Positions 1 through 29,706 are shown, counted from the first letter of the stretch. The stretch: 64,000 bases of DNA from Trichinella spiralis (GCA_000181795.3 CM012955.1:11841380-11905379), one strand, 5' to 3'. The notes: a model not told the origin generated them from the sequence alone. A program made the numbers and translations.

Positions 1-44
1 GTTATTTCTGTTTTATAATATTTTTAGTAATTGTTAATTTTTAG

Positions 45-1450
45 TATGCTGGACCTGATTCGAATTTTCTCATTCTTAGCGGGCCGAACATGGTATGCAG
101 ATTGACTGATTATTAAATTATAGTAATACATTTAAAAAAATAAGATAATTATTACTTTTCAAAGAGTGGCAAGACGACTTATTTAAAAATGGTCGGCGTG
201 TTGCAAGTACTTGCGCAGATTGGTTCTTTTGTTCCGGCTAAATATGCGTCGTTCAAGCTTTGCAATCAGCTTTTCACTCGTCTGTATCACAACGACAGTT
301 TGGAAACAAATTCATCGTCTTTCATGGTTGAAGTGAGATATTTATCATAATAAATTATCAGTATTACTGTAATTGTTGATCTGTTTTGTATTTTTTGTCA
401 GATGAAAGATTGCAAATACATTTTGGAAAAGTGTACCCGTGATTCGCTTGTTTTGATCGACGAATTGGGACGAAGTGATGCAGAATAATGTTTTTATGCA
501 ATGTGCAAGTTTTAGCATCAGAAATTATTTTTCTGTCTTCATTTAGACACTTCGGATGAAGAAGGTTTCGCTACATGCGTTGCTATAAGTGAAGAATTGA
601 TCGCAACCAAAGTAATAATTAATAAATGCTACCCATAGGCAGTTTATAAATTAATAATTGATGTCGTAATGCTTGACAAGGATAAAATTTAGTTAAACTT
701 TGCTTCGATAAATGAATTGAAAGTACAGCTTTTGTTCGGTGATTTATTTAACAAATTTAGGCTACGGTATTTTTTGCCACTCATCTATTGGATCTGGCCG
801 AGCTTGATCGTTTATATCCATGTGTGGACAGGTAGATTTTATTTAGTTTGAAAAATACAAAGTAATAAATAAATCTTATTTATAAATAATATAGCTACCA
901 TTTTGTCGCAAATCAAGGTGCTATCAATCGCAGAATTCACGTGACGCATAATTTGAAACGAGGACTCTACTGTGGACCTGCTTATGGTTTTTGAAATTAA
1001 TATTTTCTTTTTTTTAAATATTTTAAATGTTTATTTATTTCAGGGTTAGAATTAGCCGAATTGGCTCCATTTCCAAGGGAAATTGTTGAAAGAGCAAAAT
1101 GTTGGCTTCGTGGGTGGAGAAATGAAAAGCAGGTTTGTTTGATTTGGGGTGGGGGAGGGGTTTAGCAGGAATATTAAATTGAACACACACATACATGGAA
1201 TAGAGTTGTACCGTTTGTTTTTTTCCAGAACAATGAATCACAGTTGTCGAGTGAGTTGAAAAAGCAACGGGCAGTGATGCGTTTCGGTTACAGGATAATC
1301 CAGGCGGCTCAGTTTCACGATTTTGATCCAGTGAACGTGCTCGCCTACTTTCAGCACATCAAGAAACAATACTTGGACGATATTGGCGTGGCTAATTCCA
1401 TCTCTACTGGAGACGACGACGACGAAACCAATCCAAAAGAATCTCATTAA
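45..1450 (+). CDS. msh4: MutS homologue 4 (MSH4), 3' exons only
   Basis: Carboxy-terminal ATPase part of MSH4, which with MSH5 forms the meiotic MutS-gamma clamp that stabilises crossover intermediates. Exons read in one continuous frame: 45-92, 165-332, 402-474, 547-611, 761-831, 895-986, 1044-1132, 1229-1450 (stop TAA). The Walker A motif GPNM/SGKTTYLK is split by the first visible intron. Then come the conserved block ETNSSSFM, Walker B LVLIDELGR, the switch TLFATH-like stretch FFATHLLDLAELDRLYP, and the MSH4-type tail ending in an acidic DDDDE run. One oddity: after Walker B the near-invariant GRGT reads GRNT, Asn coming from the joined codon A/AC at 474/547. A polyadenylation signal AATAAA lies at 1607-1612. 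The 5' part of the gene is outside the window. Order and spacing of motifs match MSH4 better than MSH2, MSH5 or MSH6. Confidence 0.93.
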
Positions 1451-1660
1451 TTCATCGAACTGATAAAGTGAATTGTGAAGTTATTTCTGTTTGTTTGTTC
1501 GTTTGTTTGTTTATATTTCAGTTTTACATTTAAACGTTTCATGTTGATTTATTTCATTTTCAACAATTACATATCTACTACGTATGTGTGCATGTATGCT
1601 TGCAGCAATAAACGATTCATCTAATTCAGTTCGCGATACACGTGCAATAATCGAGTAATA

Positions 1661-1698
<38 letters not shown>

Positions 1699-1770
1699 CG
1701 TGTGCCTAGTGGTGAGAGTATAAAAAAGATACGTCGTCAGTCAACCAATATATCATATATCAGTTTGTAT
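1451..1770. other. Convergent 3' intergenic gap between msh4 and the MTMR10-like gene
   Basis: The two neighbouring genes end tail to tail here, 320 bp apart. It holds the msh4 AATAAA signal (1607-1612) and a TA dinucleotide run (1662-1687) followed by a TG-rich stretch. I see no further gene. Confidence 0.8.
1662..1687. repeat. (TA)n microsatellite
   Basis: Uninterrupted TA run of about 13 units, passing into TG repeats; in the shared 3' region of two convergent genes. Confidence 0.9.
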
Positions 1771-4700
1771 CTACTGCTGCTTGCTTGTGTGTCGACTTGC
1801 TTTCGGCTGCTGACGTATTGGAAGTATGTACAAATAATCCGGTATGGGCAACGTTTCGTAAGTGAACGGAAATGCCGATGTGATGCGCAGATTGGACAAA
1901 TCCGCGCAAGACAAGCTCGAATCACTACCGGCTTTGTCGTCGTTCCTGTTGCTGGTGGTGGTGGTCGCCAAAAACGTACCGGATGTGGCATCCGAGCGTG
2001 TTGTCGTGTTGGCGCCAATTTCAAGGCGGATCTTCTCTTGTAGCAATTTCAACAAGTGCGCGTTCAGGGAATTGACGTGCAATGTCAGTTGAATATCACC
2101 ACCGTTGGCCACTTGAGCTGGGGCCGACCAACGGAGAAATGCCATCTGCCAGAAGTTCAATACAAATGGCTGAGATTCTGGTAATAAAGTTGAAGACGAC
2201 AATAATGATGGAGATGGGGATGGTGAGAGGATATCTGCTGAACTAGAACCCGCTGAAAGTGAAGAAGAATAATTTTCAGCTAAACGACTTTTAGCAAACA
2301 AATAACAGCTGTTTTTGAAAAATTGCCTGTAGTCGTCATGGTAAAATTCGGTCCAATAATCAGTGTGGTCATCGAAGTGATGATGGTCAATTCGATCGCG
2401 CAAGCAGTTGGTCGAAAAAGAGACCACCAGACCGGTCAAACTCAAATCCCACATTGCTATCAAATAATGTTCTGTAAATTGAAAATCCGTCGGATATTGG
2501 ACCAACAGTTGAAAAACGCAATCCAAAAACAAAAGGAAAAATGGTGCCTTGAAAAAAAAGGCAAAAATTATTATATTTAAATTGGTTTATTCATATTAGC
2601 TGTTTGCTGCTGTTACTGCTCGTCTCTAACAACTTACCAATTCTTCATCCGAGCGACCAGCGCTTGTCAAGCCGTGCAGTCGTGAAGCGAACGGATGCGC
2701 AAATGCCAACCACTCTTTGCGAATCAGCATCTCGAAGCCGTCGATTGTTCTGTAAAATGGATCACAGCAAATTTGAACCAAACTTGCAATCACGCAGCAA
2801 CCATCTTGATTCAGCTTTTCTGAAAATGCAAATTCAGAAAACCTAAGCACAAAACGACCGCATACAAACAATACCGTATACCTCTCAGTATGACACTGTT
2901 GCCAAAGATGGAAATGGTCTCGACGCAACAGTGGACTTGGCTCAAGCATTTCTGAACCAAAAAAAGCCAACCAGTCGACTCAACTTCACTATACCACCTG
3001 CTATCGATTGCCCAAAATTCGGTTGAATTATCTGAAACTTCATTTTGATCACACACAAACACATACTAATTAACTAAACCAGGCAGAGGCAAACATTTTT
3101 GAGTTTTAAGCGTAAACCACGCATTTCCAGGTTCAATCTGTTCCTCTGCTTTGTTCCTTTTCTGTGGGGTCCCCCGACAGTTCAGAAAATTATAAAATAT
3201 TGTTACAAAATAGTTCCCCACGAAATAAATTCCTCAAATGGGATTTCAAAGTTCATATTCTATCCCAGCGTTCATCGACCCCCATTCAACCTCTAAGCCT
3301 TTAACGACCCCTCAAATAGTCCCATCGACCCCAAAGGGTCGATATCGACCACTCTGGCTACCCCTGAGCTAAACGAACAAAACCTACCTATTGAACAAAT
3401 TTTTCTCAAAGCATCATATGCGTTCGCTACATCACGAACGGACAGAGAGACATCAATCACCACTGGCTGTTTCTTTTTCGCGTGTGATTCACCAACCGCC
3501 GCTTCGAATCTTGAATTAATTAATTAATTAATTGTTTCTTTTATTTCAAATACATTTTAAAATAGTTGAACATTTTTACTCCAACATACAGAAGCCACTG
3601 TTTTCTTGTCACTTCGGTGTCCGTGGTCATAGAAGAGGTACGTACAAGTGAACTGCCGTTCAAATGACTCCAACACCAAAACTGAAATACCAACAAATAA
3701 ATGAATGACATTACTGCTAATATAATAATAATAATCAATATAAAAATATGATAATTTGATGGGAAAAATTATTTCACCGGCACTCGGCGTTCTTTCCAAT
3801 TGGAAACTGACGTTTCGATCATGTTATCGTACCAAGAAGATGGAACCACGAAACAACACGAATAACTGTAATGGTTGAAAAAAAATAAATTAAAAAAAAA
3901 CTATATGTATATATTGGATTTTGCTTTTCCAGTTGTATAGAGATAATTTTTTAATAACCTTCGAATGAGGCGATTGTTTTCGTTAATTTGAGTAATTCGC
4001 CAACTGTGCCCACCGCCGGTTCCACAACGCTGCAATTCACACTGCCAATCTTCTCTTGAGTCAAACGAGCATTTTTTCAACTCTGTTTACAGTATCCGGA
4101 AAAGAAGAATTATAAAAATATAAAAAATATACACAAATCTCACTTCTTTTCCAATTGGTAGGATGTCGCAAATGGAAGCAGGGCAAATTTTCCAACGACA
4201 TCGGAAATGAATATTGCAAAAGACAATTGACAAACTGAATTTGCAAAAATAGAATAAAATAAAAAGAAAATATATTAAAAAGAATAGAAAATATTACTTA
4301 CATTTTTGCATTGACTGCTGAAATGCAAATCAAACGAAAAAACCCTGAAATCCTGGAAAACAAACAAATGGAAAACTACACTTTCTGTCCAAAAGGTAAA
4401 AATTACCTTGCAATATATTTTCAAGGTGTGTATATCGTCAGCAAAGCTGAGAAAATTCACCAAATGTCGAAACTTTTTAGGATCTACAAAATAAAAAGAA
4501 TAACAAGCAAACAAACAAACAAACAAACAAATACACACCCGCGTTAGAGCTGTGCTCTAGACGGTAAACGTTCAACAATGCCGTTTCAAAATTGGAGTTG
4601 CCAAAAATACGCTGCGTGCGAAAATATGAACGCTAAAATGAAAAGAAAAAAAATCACCCGCATATCATATCAATCATCAAGAGGAAGGAGATAATAATAT

Positions 4701-5036
4701 TTAAATATGAAATTTCACCTGGTTGTTCATCTCCGTAGCCGGCAAGAATATCAACCGAAAAAAAGTGCAGTGCACGTTGCCAATAATACCCTGGCGACTG
4801 TCCGAGAAGGGAAAATACAAAATCACATTTTCGCAGGGAGTGGTCACTTCTTGTTCGCCGGATATTAAATTCAACGACGGATTTCCATTTGACGAATCTT
4901 CTTCTTCCTGTTGTAAAAGGAGAAAAAGAAGATTTTTGTTTTTCAATACATTTGCTCTTGTCTAATCAAATTGAACATCAATCACCTCAACGTAGGATTT
5001 GAACGATTCTGCACGACTTGAATTCAAAGAATTCAT
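1771..5036 (-). CDS. Myotubularin-related pseudophosphatase, MTMR10/MTMR12-like
   Basis: Exons, 5' to 3': 5036-4986, 4907-4719, 4632-4539, 4483-4407, 4352-4302, 4234-4144, 4082-3959, 3865-3778, 3681-3590, 3509-3388, 3031-2882, 2819-2638, 2547-1771; 695 residues, close to the roughly 750-780 of vertebrate MTMR10/12. The order is PH-GRAM domain (about residues 35-160, with IYCKDFRVF), the SREDWQ..GHSWRITQIN block, a phosphatase-like domain with FWCWSHLNGSSLVR and YRTIDGFEMLIRKEW, then FFLLFLDCVFQLL and a Ser/Asp-rich tail. The catalytic CX5R loop is replaced by a stretch around NQDGCCVIASLVQ, as in the inactive MTMR10-12 group, so it probably acts as a partner of active myotubularins rather than hydrolysing PI3P. 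The chosen Met precedes ESFKSYVE, resembling the MTMR10 amino end; a further 5' exon is possible. The hAT MITE at 3080-3366 lies in the intron between exons 3509-3388 and 3031-2882. Confidence 0.88.
3080..3366. mobile_element. hAT-type MITE (non-autonomous DNA transposon)
   Basis: A 287-bp insertion in an MTMR10-like intron. The left end begins CAGGCAGAGGCAAAC and the right end, read on the other strand, begins CAGGGGTAGCCAGAG, the CAGGGGTnnnCAA pattern of hAT terminal inverted repeats. It is flanked by an 8-bp target-site duplication matching at 7 of 8 positions (aactaaac at 3072-3079, agctaaac at 3367-3374), the size typical of hAT. The interior is GC-richer than its surroundings and rich in GTCGAT/ATCGACC words near the right end. 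No transposase frame is present. Confidence 0.75.
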
Positions 5037-5770
5037 TCCACGTTGGATGCTATTCGAATTGCTGAATCCAAAGAAGAATGAGCAGCAGATAAAAAAATAT
5101 AAAATCAAAAACAAAAAAAACAATCGTCAACATTTTTAGCCGAGATGTAAAGCTTCAAAAGAAATACATGCAAGTATTCGTTCCGTAGAACGTTCAACAG
5201 TTGCAAAAAGAAAAATCAACCAAACACTCCATTATTCAAAGTAAATGTTCATTGTAATGATAAAATGCTTATAAAAAATACATATATATATATATTATAA
5301 TAAAATATATGTTATATCATCCTATAACAGCAAAACATTCATGTTGGATAATGATGAAAAAGTTCTACGATGAGGGAAGAAAAGAAGAGAAAAAATATAC
5401 GCATAAAAATTTAAATAATAGTTGGTCAAATGCGTCGGATAAACGAAAAGGAAAAAAGAAAATTTGAATTTGACACCAGAATTTGAATTCCATGAAAAAT
5501 AATGGATGACAGCATAACAAAGTGACAAAACTAAACAGCTAACAACACACGTCAAATTTTGCAAATGATATAAATAAATACAAAGTGAGAAAAAAGGAAG
5601 AGCAAGTGTGAAAGGCAAAGAAGAATATAAATTGTGAAAAAGCACTGGGATTTGTATTTATTTTCACGTCATTGTCCATACTTGAATGTTGTCGAGGTGT
5701 TAATAGATGCCGGTATTCGTTGTTCAGATCCGCACATCGTCGTTTTCAATGTTGCGCTGGTGGTAGAATT
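5037..5770. other. Intergenic region between csk 3' end and MTMR10-like 5' end
   Basis: The two minus-strand genes are in tandem, 734 bp apart. A minus-strand AATAAA (plus-strand TTTATT at about 5657-5662) lies some 110 bp past the csk stop and is its likely poly(A) signal. The rest is AT-rich with a short TA run near 5281; no coding signal seen. Confidence 0.6.
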
Positions 5771-8119
<2,349 letters not shown>

Positions 8120-8166
8120 CGTCCGTGATGAACATTTCCATGCCGGTAAATTAATGATCGAAAATT

Positions 8167-8517
8167 TCAGCTACTGCTTTTTACTTCAGACAAATCAATG
8201 CCGAAATACATACTGCCAAAATAATAAATGACGATTCTTTCTTTATCACCTGAAATGAGCGAACAATATTTCAGTATCTGTGAAATCGAAAAACCATTGT
8301 AAAGTGCAAAATCTACCAATGTCATCTACAATTGGGACACGATCATATGTCGAAATTTTCAAAAACTGGTAAAAATTTATTTCAACAAATTAATACTTTT
8401 CACGTGCTTCATTAATTTTAATATATCGACCAGTGTCCTGATCCGATCAACACAACTGAACAGATATTGGTCTAATGAAATGCTGTCAATTTCAAAATTT
8501 CGATAAATAATGTACAA
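8167..8517 (-). CDS. Unrecognised spliced reading frame just upstream of csk
   Basis: Three minus-strand stretches join in frame across plausible GT..AG introns: 8517-8404, 8365-8317, 8249-8167, ending in a TGA only 48 bp before the csk start. They give about 82 residues, including VDRIRTLVDILKLMKH and IVIYYFGSMYFGIDL. I do not recognise a family. A short methionine-rich stretch ending MEEI near 8555 could join in frame as an earlier exon. It may be the end of a small gene, an alternative 5' end of csk, or chance. Confidence 0.3.
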
Positions 8518-11500
8518 CTGATTGGAAATTATTAATCATTCGCGCGTTCTTCATCCAAGATCACTATCTCCTCCATGACAATCATGATAATGCAAATCCG
8601 GATCGAAATGGATAGCATTTTTCTCAGGGAAAATGAAAAAAAAAGAACAATTTCGAACATGGGCAAAATTTCACTGCACAAGAAATAAATACCTACAACA
8701 ACTACTACTACTACTATTACTACTCGTGTTCAAGTTCACGACAACCATAGCAATTTCCTGTTTCTATTATTCTTTGTTAACTTTTCAGGTCAAACCTCTT
8801 AATGAATAACCTAATCGACGAAATGAATTTCATTTCATAAAAATTTTTCAAATTATGACAACGAAAATTGAACTGAAATGAAAAGAACAAAAATTCCCAT
8901 GGAAAACTTAGTTTTCTACATTCAACAAATACAAAAACATAACGAATAAATATTGTTCGATGATTTTACTGTTTTAAGTAAAATAATAACAAGATATGAT
9001 TCAAATGAAAAGCAGTAAGAAAAATAACATAAACTGCAAAATCTAACACACACACACAGATGCCTGGCTCACATGCTTGCAATATTAAAATTATACATTG
9101 CAAGCAGAAATGTGAATGAAAGTTGTGAAAAATAGTCCACCTCACATTTATTTATTTAAAAAATTCATCCAAAAAGCAACAATGCTAAATTTTACTGAAC
9201 ATGAAGTTACGAAATACGAGGAATTTTGCTTTTCAAAAAACTCATACAAAATGAACTACATTTGCAATAATGAACAGACATTAAAAGTTGAACAGCAGAA
9301 CCAAAAAATTCACTCCAGTTCACAAAATAAATTTTTTTGAAAAATAAAACATTAAAAATAGACAAATAAAAATAAAACGACATACAACTGATAATAAAAC
9401 AACAAATAAAAAGTAACGAGTGGTGGTGCAATTGAACTATGCTCATGAGTAAGGTAAAACAAAAAGGTGCATTACACTGTTTGCGCTCAGTGCAAATGAT
9501 ACGACTAATTGCGTGGCAGTGCAGATGCATAATTTGCATGAAAAAACAATTAAACTACAAATATAAAAAAGTTGAACATGGCTAAAAGTAAAGGTAACCA
9601 AATTGCGATACATCATAGTGGAATGGAACCCGACTTTTGGGTGATGCAGGAAAATTGCAAAAATAATTACCTAAATAACGGCTTTCGATGACAAATCTCT
9701 TTTCAGCAGCTGCGGTCAGTCGACAGTGAGAAAATTATTCAAAGATAAATGAAACAAAGAACAATAAAACTGGCCTGCATTGAATACATCCACAGTAAAC
9801 TTAATTGCAGCCGATTTGTACTTAATTTTCATACAGTACAAAAATTGTAATTTTATTATTAGCAAAAATTGTCAAAAAATTTAATTGAAATGCAAGTGCA
9901 TTGTATAATTTACGCAAAAAAAATCAATATAAATCAAAATTTACGATTATTATCATTAGATTATTATTTTTCACATGCCATCTAAGAAACAGCTTGAACT
10001 GTTGCACTTTGAAATTTTTTCATGATTTAATAATAAAAATACAAAACACTGAAACAATATATTTATATTTTTTGTCATGTTTTTAATGTTTTTAGACATG
10101 AAAAAATAAAAACATGTAACGAAGTTGTAAAGTTTCAAATTTCCTAAGTTTACTCAAGCTTTAATCAGAATACTGGCTGATGATGAAAAATTGATCATAT
10201 TTATTGTTAATCAAATCTTTATTTGTTAATTTGAGTGTAATTCTAAGCTTTTTTTTAATTAATTAATTTTTTTGTTACTTGTTATAATTGAATAACAATA
10301 TCACTTTGCGTAAAAGCAGAGGAAAACATGAAACAACTTTAAAAATTTTCCATTCCATGCACAACAACAGAAATAATTGTGCTTTCTTGTTGAATGAACT
10401 GTTGAAAAGGAAAGATTTTTTTGGTTTTTTTCTTGAATTTTATTTGAAAAAGTAATTTTCCAATTTTAATGACATATTTGGATTATTTGGAAAATATTTG
10501 CCTAATGTCATTGTTGTTTTCCATTTTCGACGACGTATTATGATTGTTCAGGGGGCAAAAAAGAGAAGCGTGCATTATTCTTGTTTTCTTAAAAATTAAA
10601 ATGAAAAAAACTTTATCAATTATTTTGAAAAGCAGCCTGTTCAGGTCATGTCTGCACTTATTTATTTTTTTCTAAAAAATTCCATACAAATAACTTCAAT
10701 ATTGATGGGATGTTGTTTTGAATGTTCAGTTTTTTCTTTTTCAAATAAACGAAACAAGTATATGCCATGTATTTTTACAATTGAATACTTGAAATAAATA
10801 AATATATATATATATTTCATTTAATAAATATTTATTTATTTGCTTGTGTGATTTGAACATTTTTTTTCTTTAATTTTCAAATACTTTTGTAAAAACTGCA
10901 TTTGTAGTTGCATACTCGCTATCTCATGCATCTATGGTTCCTTTTTATTCTTGAAATTGAATATAAAAAAATTATTGTGAAATTTATATTTCGATTTCCT
11001 TTTATCATTGATATTATTAGTATTATTATTATTGATTTATGAAATACATTTCATCTTTTATTGTTATAATAAAAAGCCGACCTTATTCAATAAGCAGGAC
11101 CTGTTTGTGAATGAATGCCCTTAGCGTTGTTGGAAATTGCTTTCTTTTCTATTTCACTTATGCAGATGGGTATAAAATTTTTTTTCTCAAGGTTGATCTT
11201 TTCATTTACAATATTTGCTTATCGTCCATTCGTATTATGAATTCTATTTCTGTATAATGAAAAACGACCTCAGCTGTGTTACGCCATAGCCAATTGCACT
11301 TATTTTATAGCATCTCTTGTGCATATAAAAATCTTCATAAACGAGGTTAACGTTTCCAATTTGAGACAAAACAAAAAATGCATCAAACAAATTAAACAAC
11401 ATTATAAATTTTCAAAAGCATAATCGGCATTTATGTATATTTATTTATTTATTTGCACAATTGTATAAATTGATCCGTTTTTTATTGTTCATTGTTTCAC

Positions 11501-11624
11501 AATAGTATTGCCATATTAATTGTAATTTTTGAAAAATTTACAGTATTCCGATGTTAAATTTATACATCTGTGATAAAAAAAAATAAATCTGGAAAACCGA
11601 AAATCCAAAAATGCCCAACCATAC

Positions 11625-11626
<2 letters not shown>

Positions 11627-11663
<37 letters not shown>
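11627..11663. repeat. (TA)n microsatellite
   Basis: Long uninterrupted TA run, about 18 units, in intergenic DNA. Confidence 0.95.
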
Positions 11664-11667
<4 letters not shown>

Positions 11668-13206
11668 AGTGTGCATTGAAAACTGACGTTACAGTGTATT
11701 ATTTATTATTCGATGTATTATATATAACAATAATGAATTACGATTAATCAATTTGTAAAATATATTCACTGTTTGATTTTATTGAATAATACTAAATATG
11801 ACAGGCAACAAAAACAATCAATGGAAGATAAAAAATAGTTTTAAAGTAAAACTAAACAATTTATATCATGCATGTTATCTATCATTTTATTCATAAGTTT
11901 TATCAGCTTTTTGCATATCAGCACATGTAAGTTGTTTACTTAAAAATTTTACATATAATCTTTCCAATGAAATAATATTCTTTTGACGAGTTTTAACTGA
12001 AATTTCAAACTTAATATAAAAATCTAATAAATAGATTCAGCAATAATAATAACAATAATTGTTCATCTGGATCACAGCATGTGGTATATCCATAATAATA
12101 ATAATAATTATTATTATTATAACCCAGGATCAATTAAAAGTTGCCAAAAATTAATTTTTCTCATCATCATCTTCCGTGAACTACTTTTCACACGAGAGAG
12201 GAAATTAATTTAATTTAAACTGTGCTAGTTGTAGTGGTGCTTTTTTGAATAAATTTTTTTCTTTTCTGCTACTAATGCTTACCAGCAAATAGTCTGTCGT
12301 TGATGTTGCAAGCAACTTATCAAACAGATAGACAGACAGATAGACAAATTGATAAATAGATTGATAAAAGAAATGCATCTGCAATGCTGAACCAACCAAC
12401 CAACCCTCTTTGCTTTTCTTATCATGGAAAATGGAAAAGAAAAGAAACAATTTTTCAGAAATATCCATTTTTCTCTTCTACACAGCTGCATCTTAACAAT
12501 TCAATTAATAATAATAATAATAATAATAATGGCAGTAATTAAGAATAATAATAATAACAATAATTTCATTGTAGCCATAATAATAATGGCCAATAGTAGC
12601 AGCAGTAGTAGTAATAATAATAATAGCAGTAATAATAATAATAGCAATGGCAATAATAGCAATAGCGATAACAATAATAATTATTTATCATAAGTGCAGT
12701 GCTTTCTGAGACATATGCACATGTAGTAGTAAAAGTAGTAGAATAGTGGCATTATATTAGTTTTTGATTCTTATTGTTTTCCTGGAATTGACTAATTCTG
12801 TGGAAAAAAATTATTTATATTTATTTCTTCTTTCAATTTATGAATAATAACATCAATATGTGAGAAAATGAACTAATTGTGCGTATATTATATGATGAGT
12901 TTAAAAAAAGAACCAGAAAAATTATACGCGTTTCATTACTTCGCATGGAAAACAAAGCAATAATAAATACAAAATAATATATATATGTATATATATGTAT
13001 GTATATATTCATCGGATAAAAATTTAGCGAAGCTGAGTGTGGAAAGATTAAAACGAACAGAGAAACAATAATAATAAATCTAAACAAGAAAAAGCTGGAG
13101 AAACGTAACGGATTTGAAATTCAAAAACAATTTCATCACATAAAATATGCACGTGTTTGTTGTTATGGGTAATGGAACATGGCCGCAATTTTACAATAGC
13201 ACGAAT

Positions 13207-13207
<1 letters not shown>

Positions 13208-13244
<37 letters not shown>
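13208..13244. repeat. (GA)n microsatellite
   Basis: About 18 GA units followed by an A run and more GA; downstream of the spalt stop codon. Confidence 0.95.
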
Positions 13245-13248
<4 letters not shown>

Positions 13249-13472
13249 AAAAGAGAGAGAATTTCCGAATTTCAGAATGTGAACAAAAAAGTAGAAGAAT
13301 AAATTGAAAAAAAACTGATTATTACAAGAGTATTATAAACAATGTCACTGTGAGAAAATAGATGAATAAGAAGAAAAAAGTAGTAAATGCATAAATAAGT
13401 ATAATAATATATATAAATATATATAAATATATATATATATATATACCTAGAGATGTAGTATATTATACATGT

Positions 13473-13500
13473 ATGTGTGTGTGTGTGTGCGCGTGTGTGT
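13473..13500. repeat. (TG)n microsatellite
   Basis: TG run interrupted once by GCGC, about 80 bp beyond the spalt stop and therefore probably in its 3' UTR. Confidence 0.9.
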
Positions 13501-13578
13501 ATTGGAAATGAAAACAATGGCAACGCAAGGCTAAGAATATACTATATAATTCATAGTTCGTAACTGTGAAATATAGTT

Positions 13579-28075
<14,497 letters not shown>

Positions 28076-28556
28076 GGTCAACGTAGCCGAGCTGCTTGCT
28101 CTTCGAGCTGTCTGTCCACTCTCAACTGGACTGTCCAATGAGATGAAGACTTGAAGAAGAAGAGGTTAGTTGGTTGGTTGGTTGAGTGGATGGATGAGTT
28201 GGCGTGTAGAGTGAGCTGAAAAAGTGAAACTGTAAAAATTAAACTATTAAACAAGATAATAAAGTAAGATGGTTTGGGTGGATAGTGATGTGTGAAATTG
28301 CAAAACGCGCCCCGGTAAGAATGCAAAATTGTTCGTTGTCGTTGAAAATACAAATTCAAATGGACAAGGAAGAAGAAGAAGAAGAAGATGATGATGATGA
28401 AGTAGCAGAAGATGGATATATACCGTCGTCGTGGTCGAAAATTAGAATATAATAGATGGCTTGAAGAGACCGATGACAAGCCTCGCAGATAGTTCAGTGT
28501 GTAGTTCCAGTTTTAGTGTACGTGTGATTCGACGGCCGTAAAAAAACCAAATGCTA

Positions 28557-28563
28557 TCTATAT
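28557..28563 (-). promoter_or_regulatory. Possible TATA box of the spalt gene
   Basis: TATATA-type word (minus strand cttatatag) about 485 bp upstream of the spalt ATG in a GC-richer stretch. It is nearly symmetric, so the strand is not fixed by the sequence. A start near 28530 would give a 5' UTR of roughly 450 bases. Confidence 0.3.
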
Positions 28564-29475
28564 AAGAGACAGGAGAGAAGTGAGCAAAGAGCGATTGGAG
28601 CGCCACCACCAGCAATCAGCTTTTCGTCCAATGATTGGCAGAAACTGTTCAGGGCGGATCGAGCGCCCTGACTGGTCACTGACGTACGTCAAATTATAGT
28701 CGTTCCTATTCTTATTGACTAAAAGAGAGAATTTGTCATCAACGTTGATTTTGTTTTTTATTTAAATACTTACATATAGATATATGTATATTTATTTATA
28801 TTTTATTTGAAATATTATACAATTTATTCAATCAAAAACAAACTAATGCTACTGGACATGCAAGTTGGATGATGCAAATTGTCGAAATTTGTGTGGAAAA
28901 TGAAAACAAAAAAAAAGATATTTCAACTGGGATAAATGCAAAATTGTACAGCCTCGAAAAATCGGACAAGACGAAATATACCGGTCAGTTTGAACCGTTG
29001 CTATGATGGAAAAATTACGACCTTCACTGACCAGTTACCAAAAAACACACGAAAAAATTAATAATTTGTTACATTATTCAAATTTCGAAACAACAACAGC
29101 AGTTTGATTGGTTGTTTTGCTTGCTTTGATTGGTGAGAGCAGTAAATTATCATTAGAAAGGAAGGAAAAAAATTATCAGCGTTGTCATTTTGAAGAAATT
29201 TTTATTTGCCGATCGTCGTTCATCAAAAAAGTAACAAAGCAAGATAAATTGAAAAAGAGAAGAAAAAATATTCATAATTGTTAAATGAGGATAAAAGAAC
29301 ACCAACAACAAGCTTGGTATAATTTTCCATTTTCCAATTATTCAATAAGAGAACAATAAAAAAGAAAGTCGTAAAAAATTATTATTTTTTCATAAATATT
29401 CTTTTGTTGTTGCTATTATTATTATTATTATTATTATTGGGGAGGTTTTTTAATTAAACCATCTAGAGGGGACAT

Positions 29476-29706
29476 TTATGCGTTGAAAACGGCATATGGG
29501 ACGCCAAACCATCCGTGATTAAGCGCGCCGTTTGTCGCGCAGGTTTTCATTAACTTCTTGCTCAGTGATACTTTTTTTATCGATTGCGGCAACATCAAAC
29601 GGTAAGAGCCGCTTTTCTCGAAAAAGCAACCTACTAACACCCAGCTGCACACCACGACCAAGCTGACATCGTGACCAATACCTGATGCAAGCAGCAAGAA
29701 GGCCAT
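29476..29706 (-). CDS. Short unrecognised frame in a GC-rich island
   Basis: 76 codons from an ATG, in an island clearly richer in G+C than its flanks, 1.4 kb upstream of the spalt start. The first 30 residues are hydrophobic (MAFLLLAS..., SLVVVCSWVLVGCFF), then comes a Lys-rich part (KKVSLSKKLMKTC) and the end HGWFGVPYAVFNA. This could be a small secreted peptide precursor, but nothing matches a family I know, and the island may equally be regulatory. Confidence 0.2.
   Translation of the reverse strand: MAFLLLASGIGHDVSLVVVCSWVLVGCFFEKSGSYRLMLPQSIKKVSLSKKLMKTCATNGALNHGWFGVPYAVFNA

Larger units (their letters stand above)
8518..13578. other. Gene-free AT-rich region between csk and the spalt gene
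   Basis: About 5 kb with no exon-like sequence that I can support. It is dominated by A/T runs and simple repeats: (TA)n at 11627-11663, AAT-type repeats around 12060-12120 and 12500-12690, (GA)n at 13208-13244, TA/TAAA words near 13400-13445 and (TG)n at 13473-13500. A Ser/Asn-rich frame at 12424-12693 is only translated AAT/AGT repeat. The last few hundred bases probably include the spalt 3' UTR. Confidence 0.65.

Noticed and set aside
12424-12693. Plus-strand frame rich in Ser and Asn
   Set aside because: It is a direct translation of AAT/AGT/AGC microsatellite with no conserved segment.
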